Assembly: GCA_015654595.1 (NCBI GenBank)
Contig: JAATGQ010000146.1
Location: 54,748-118,747 of the forward strand
Reading direction: 5' to 3'
DNA from: Chitinophagales bacterium
GTDB lineage: Bacteria > Bacteroidota > Bacteroidia > Chitinophagales > Chitinophagaceae
DNA length: 64,000 nucleotides
Position numbers and translations under genes: made by a program. The notes below the pieces were generated by a model that searched no databases, was not told where the DNA came from, and saw nothing but the letters and a program-made list of their open reading frames with translations. Shown one piece after another: positions 59,692 through 64,000 of the stretch (position 1 is its first letter; every line of letters starts with the position of its first letter).

Positions 59692-61173
59692 TTATTGATC
59701 CCACCAAAGCTTGGTAGTAGTAGCGTCAGATGCACCCGGCAGATCCTTAACAGCAGCGGACCAGTTAATGGAGTTAGACGTCTGCTCATTTTTAGGATAA
59801 GTGAAGCGTCTGGGGAATGTCGTCTTAGCCGCAGTAGGAGGATTGACAACATCGATATCAGGATAACCCAGACGACGGATATCTGTCCACGAATCCCAGT
59901 TCTTGTTGTAGTTGGCGATCCATTTCTGGTAGCCGATCTTCTGCTGCCATGTTCCAGCTGCCGTAGTGTAAGCAACGGATGATTGGGCCAGGTAAGCAGC
60001 AGCATCAGCAGCACTGCCGCCCCAGAACTCGATCGAAGCTGTAATAGCATTGTTATAATGACTTTCAGCCGTACCGCTTACACCAGCAAAACCTCTTTCG
60101 ACAGCTTCTGCCAGCAGAAACTCCGTTTCCGCATAATCCAGGATATTGCCGGGATAGTTAGGCTCCTGCATCTGGGCAGAGAAATCGGAGAAAAGTTGAT
60201 ATCCGTTACCGCCCCCAGGAACTGCCCCTGTATAGCTGGTCTGCCCTGGTGATAAAGAGAAATACAGCGGAACACGGGGATCATTCCAGCCATTCATCGT
60301 GTTCACAATGAGATTGGCAGGGTCGAAGTCGTGACGGCCGCTATTGACCAGCGCCTGCCACAAAGGATTGGAGTTACCAACGGCAGTCTGATCATAAACC
60401 AGAATAGCATTGTCGTCATTCGAAGTAAACACTCCTGCAGTAACAGCATTGTTCACCTTTGCTTCGGCCGTAGTCGGATCGACATCGGCAGTCAGCATAG
60501 CGATCTTTAACTCCAGCGTAGCCGCGAATTTCTTCCATGCAGCCGCAGGATTTGCAGCGTTACCATAAACAAGATCGTAGTTGGGCCAGACATCAACGCT
60601 GGTATTGATGTCCGCAATACAGGAATCGAGACGCAATAACAGATCAGCATAAACTGTCTGAGCCTTATCATATGCAGGGAAAGGATTGGCATCCTTCAGC
60701 GCCTGTGTGTAAGGAATATCGCCATAAGTAGCGACCAGCTCATAATAAGCATAGCATTCAAGGATATCCGCTACGATACGGTCATTGTTCCGGATCTTGG
60801 GATCCGCAATATCCGTAAGCGCGTTGATCTTCGCCTGCTCCAGATCATTCAGCACGCCATTATTCAGGTTGCTGGCTGTACCGCCGTACATCTGGGCCCA
60901 GAATCCATCAGGAGCCTGGTAAGCAGAAAAGTTATACTGAGCTTCGTAAACGTAGGTATTCTCCGTCCATTCCTGTGAGATAACGCGGAAAGGAGCGATC
61001 GAAACACTGCTAGTTGTATTGATATCAAAGAAGTTCTTCTCCCCTTTCGTAAAAAGCGTCTGAGAAGGAACAACCGTAGGAGACTTGGGATTGACGTTGA
61101 GGTCCGTGAGATGCTTGGTACAGGAACCAGCCAGCAAACCCAGAGACAAAGATATAATTGTTAGTTTTTTCAT
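59692..61173 (-). CDS. SusD/RagB family outer-membrane lipoprotein
   Basis: Lipobox GLLAGSC; MYGGTASNLNNGVLNDLEQAK; YNKNWDSWTDIRRLGYPD. Confidence 0.9.
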   Translation of the reverse strand: MKKLTIISLSLGLLAGSCTKHLTDLNVNPKSPTVVPSQTLFTKGEKNFFDINTTSSVSIAPFRVISQEWTENTYVYEAQYNFSAYQAPDGFWAQMYGGTASNLNNGVLNDLEQAKINALTDIADPKIRNNDRIVADILECYAYYELVATYGDIPYTQALKDANPFPAYDKAQTVYADLLLRLDSCIADINTSVDVWPNYDLVYGNAANPAAAWKKFAATLELKIAMLTADVDPTTAEAKVNNAVTAGVFTSNDDNAILVYDQTAVGNSNPLWQALVNSGRHDFDPANLIVNTMNGWNDPRVPLYFSLSPGQTSYTGAVPGGGNGYQLFSDFSAQMQEPNYPGNILDYAETEFLLAEAVERGFAGVSGTAESHYNNAITASIEFWGGSAADAAAYLAQSSVAYTTAAGTWQQKIGYQKWIANYNKNWDSWTDIRRLGYPDIDVVNPPTAAKTTFPRRFTYPKNEQTSNSINWSAAVKDLPGASDATTTKLWWDQ

Positions 61174-61187
61174 TGTTGACAGTGCTT

Positions 61188-64000
61188 TTAGAATTTAAAC
61201 TTAACGATCGCGGCAAAAGTTCTCATAGTAGGATAAGCGCCGTTCTGGAAGCCGATAGAGGCGTTACCTGAAGCCTGCCCCTGCTCGGGATCAGCATAAG
61301 GAACATTCTTGTGGATGATCCAGAGGTTGCGGCCTGCCAGCGATACATCGATTCCCTTGAACACCTTCTGCTTGTCGACGAACGACTGGGGAAAGGTATA
61401 GTTCAGCGTCACTTCTCTCAGCTTGACATAACCGGCGTCGTATACAAACTCCTTGTCTGCTTCGCCATAAGCGGAGCTGAAAGTATAGTTCCCTGTATTG
61501 ATATCGGATTCGTCGATACGGGTTGTGTTTGGCGTCTTACCATCGGAAAGAACACCCTTCAGGACAATACCGCCGCCCTGGGACAAAGGAGCGCGAACAG
61601 GCTGCCCCTTGTCATTGTATCCCGCAGTCCGGGGATAAAGACCAGAGCTGGAACCATAGTCCATATCCAGAGAGTAAAGCTGACCGCCTTTCTTGACGTC
61701 GACCAGGAAGCCCAATGCCCAGTTCTTATAAGTAACCGTGTTGTTGATACCACCATACCACTTTGGCTGAATAGAACCGATATCGCTCAAGCTATTAGAA
61801 GCAAGCTTGTAATAGCCGTCATCAGTGATCACGCGCTTGCCATTGGCATATACATAGTCCGTACCGCGGATGATACCATAAGGCTTGCCGACTTCACCCA
61901 CCAGCTGGATGGAGTTCTGCAGCTTGGCGATAGCCAGAGAAGGCTGCCCGTTGTACAGCGCCAATACTTTGTTCTTGGGATCAGTCCAGTTAACCGTCAT
62001 AGTCCAGGAGAAATCCCTTGTCTTTACAGGAGTCAGGTTCACACTTAATTCCACACCGCTGTTCTGAACAGCACCAGCATTTACAACATAGGTGTTATAC
62101 CCTGTAGCAGTCGAAACGCTGATCGGAGTGATCTGGTTGATCTGCTTGGAGTGATAATACACAGCTGTAAAACCCAAACGGCTGTTCAGGAAAGACGCTT
62201 CCAGACCACCTTCGTAAGCCTTGTTTCTTTCGGGCTTAAGGTCTGGGTTATTATGCTGAGACTGGAAACCATAGTTCGGTACGCCGGAGAAAGACGTTCC
62301 TGCCAGGAAAGTAGTGGAGGTCTGATAAAAGTCGGCATCATTACCCACTTCGGCGTAGTTGGCCCAAACCTTACCATAAGACAGCCAGCTCATCTGAGAA
62401 AGCAGCTTCGAGAAGATAAAGTTGGCAGAAACCGAGGGATAATAATAGGTGTTGTTGTTGTCAGGCAAAGTCGAAGACTTATCCCTTCTGATCGTTCCGT
62501 CCAAAGTGATCAATTCTCTCCAGCCGAGGGTAGCACCGGCAAAGATCCCATCTACTTCTTTGCGATCCAGCACTTCTGTCGGAGCAGGAGCCGTCTTGAA
62601 AGAGTTAGACAGGGCATACAAACCTGGAACAACCAGACCACCGCTGGTAGACGCGTCCGTAGAGCTGAGATAATCCTGGCGGACGTTCGTACCCAACAGC
62701 GCTTTAAGATTAAGGTCGGAAGTAAGGTTCTTGTCAAAGTTCAACAACAGATCGTAGTTCGTCTCATGATAAGTTTCGAGATACTTCTCATAAAAAGAAA
62801 CGGTCTGGCTGCCAACGTTGTTCTTTCTTTCATAAGACTGATCGTAGTAGTCCATACTCACACGACCCATGAAATTCAAATAAGGAGTAATCTTGTAGTT
62901 CAATCCGGCAAAACCCAGGTAACGGGTGCGGGAGTCCGTTTCAAAGTTCTGGTAACGATCCCAGTACAGGTTATCGTGATAGGCAGGAGCCTGTACGAGA
63001 TTGCCAGCGTTGACACCGTAGGCATTGGGCTGCCAGTTCCAGGTATTATTGATAGCCGTATTTCTGAAATAATCTGCCTTCTGCGCCTTGATGTCTACGT
63101 TCGTAGGCCACCATTGGCGGAAGTCCGTCATCGGACTGGTGGTACCGGTATAAGAATACAGGTAACGACCGATACCGGAGTTATCAGAATAGTTCAGAGT
63201 ACCAAAAACGCTTACTTTATCATTGATGTTATAAGTAGCATTCATGTCCAGCAGATTCTTCGTGTTGGAAGAATTAGGCATGTAGTCCTTATTGTCAGCG
63301 CGGGAATAAGCGATCTTGAATGTTCCCTTGTCGCTGCCGCCGTCTACCATAATGTTGGTGTTGGTAGTAACTGGAGTAACAAAGAAATCGGTTGGGTTAT
63401 GATGTGCTGCAGGCTTCCAGGCGGTCGTCTTGCCATAGTTAGGATCGCCGGGAGCAAACGCATCCCAGTTAAACACCTGCAGCGAAGGATCATAAGCAGG
63501 ACCTGTAGCCGCGTCAAAATTGGTCTGAGCGATCAGATGCGTAGTTTGAGTAGGATCGCCAAGCGCTTTTCCATAATAGAAGAACCCGTCAGCCGCACTA
63601 CCGGTGGCAGGGCTTTCCAGGCTGGAACCGGCGGATGCAGAACCATAACCTTCACCATACATTGTCTGGTAGGTTGGCAGCGTGCTCTTGTCAGGAGTAC
63701 CGACAGTTACGCCAAAGCTGGCCGAAACACCCAGCCCTTTCTGACGGTGACCTTTCTTGGTCGTGATCAGGATCACACCATTGGCACCGCGGGAACCATA
63801 AAGCGCGGACGCACCGGCGCCCTTCAACACGGAAACCGACTCGATATCGTCAGGATTGATATCGGAAGCGGCATTACCCAGATCATAACCGTTACGGCTC
63901 TGGTTGGTGTTGTCATAAGGAATCCCATCGACAACAAACAGCGCCTGGTTCGTCTGTGTCAGCGATTTAAATCCACGCAGGATCGCGTTGGTCGAGCCGC
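61188..64000 (-). CDS. SusC/RagA TonB-dependent receptor, partial (N-terminus beyond window)
   Basis: Frame stays open to the window edge: GGSTNAILRGFKSLTQTNQALFVVDGIPYDNTNQSRNGYDLGNAASDINPDDIESVSVLKGAGASALYGSRGANGVILITTKKG. Confidence 0.92.
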   Translation of the reverse strand, partial: GSTNAILRGFKSLTQTNQALFVVDGIPYDNTNQSRNGYDLGNAASDINPDDIESVSVLKGAGASALYGSRGANGVILITTKKGHRQKGLGVSASFGVTVGTPDKSTLPTYQTMYGEGYGSASAGSSLESPATGSAADGFFYYGKALGDPTQTTHLIAQTNFDAATGPAYDPSLQVFNWDAFAPGDPNYGKTTAWKPAAHHNPTDFFVTPVTTNTNIMVDGGSDKGTFKIAYSRADNKDYMPNSSNTKNLLDMNATYNINDKVSVFGTLNYSDNSGIGRYLYSYTGTTSPMTDFRQWWPTNVDIKAQKADYFRNTAINNTWNWQPNAYGVNAGNLVQAPAYHDNLYWDRYQNFETDSRTRYLGFAGLNYKITPYLNFMGRVSMDYYDQSYERKNNVGSQTVSFYEKYLETYHETNYDLLLNFDKNLTSDLNLKALLGTNVRQDYLSSTDASTSGGLVVPGLYALSNSFKTAPAPTEVLDRKEVDGIFAGATLGWRELITLDGTIRRDKSSTLPDNNNTYYYPSVSANFIFSKLLSQMSWLSYGKVWANYAEVGNDADFYQTSTTFLAGTSFSGVPNYGFQSQHNNPDLKPERNKAYEGGLEASFLNSRLGFTAVYYHSKQINQITPISVSTATGYNTYVVNAGAVQNSGVELSVNLTPVKTRDFSWTMTVNWTDPKNKVLALYNGQPSLAIAKLQNSIQLVGEVGKPYGIIRGTDYVYANGKRVITDDGYYKLASNSLSDIGSIQPKWYGGINNTVTYKNWALGFLVDVKKGGQLYSLDMDYGSSSGLYPRTAGYNDKGQPVRAPLSQGGGIVLKGVLSDGKTPNTTRIDESDINTGNYTFSSAYGEADKEFVYDAGYVKLREVTLNYTFPQSFVDKQKVFKGIDVSLAGRNLWIIHKNVPYADPEQGQASGNASIGFQNGAYPTMRTFAAIVKFKF

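Overview
Bacteroidota-type window, probably Chitinophagaceae judging by SusC/SusD pairs, GLPGLI, DUF1573 and TAnnTTTG promoters. Taxonomy is inferred from content only. It is mostly ordinary chromosome: transporters, YebC, two fused alpha/beta 2-oxoacid dehydrogenase E1 genes, M1 peptidases, a LytTR two-component pair, prs-rplY-pth, radC and one tRNA-Met. There is also a minus-strand polysaccharide-utilisation locus (ECF sigma, FecR, SusC, SusD, GH29, multiheme cytochrome c, GH35) and a second SusC/SusD pair cut by the window end. The strongest find is at 48.99-52.14 kb: a cysteine-synthesis cassette (CysM-like enzyme, JAMM protease, and a ThiS/MoaD-ThiF/MoeB-rhodanese fusion with an internal Gly-Gly). 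It is preceded by a short ORF with six consecutive Cys codons, a mutually exclusive antiterminator/terminator and a palindromic operator-like site. This is a candidate cysteine-sensing ribosome-mediated attenuator controlling a carrier-protein (thiocarboxylate) cysteine pathway. Other notable items are a pth gene that seems to lack any ATG/GTG/TTG start (ATT likely), three promoters abutting their start codons (probable leaderless mRNAs), two or three candidate small or structured RNAs, and a 23-aa membrane micro-ORF. No CRISPR array, prophage or transposase was recognised.
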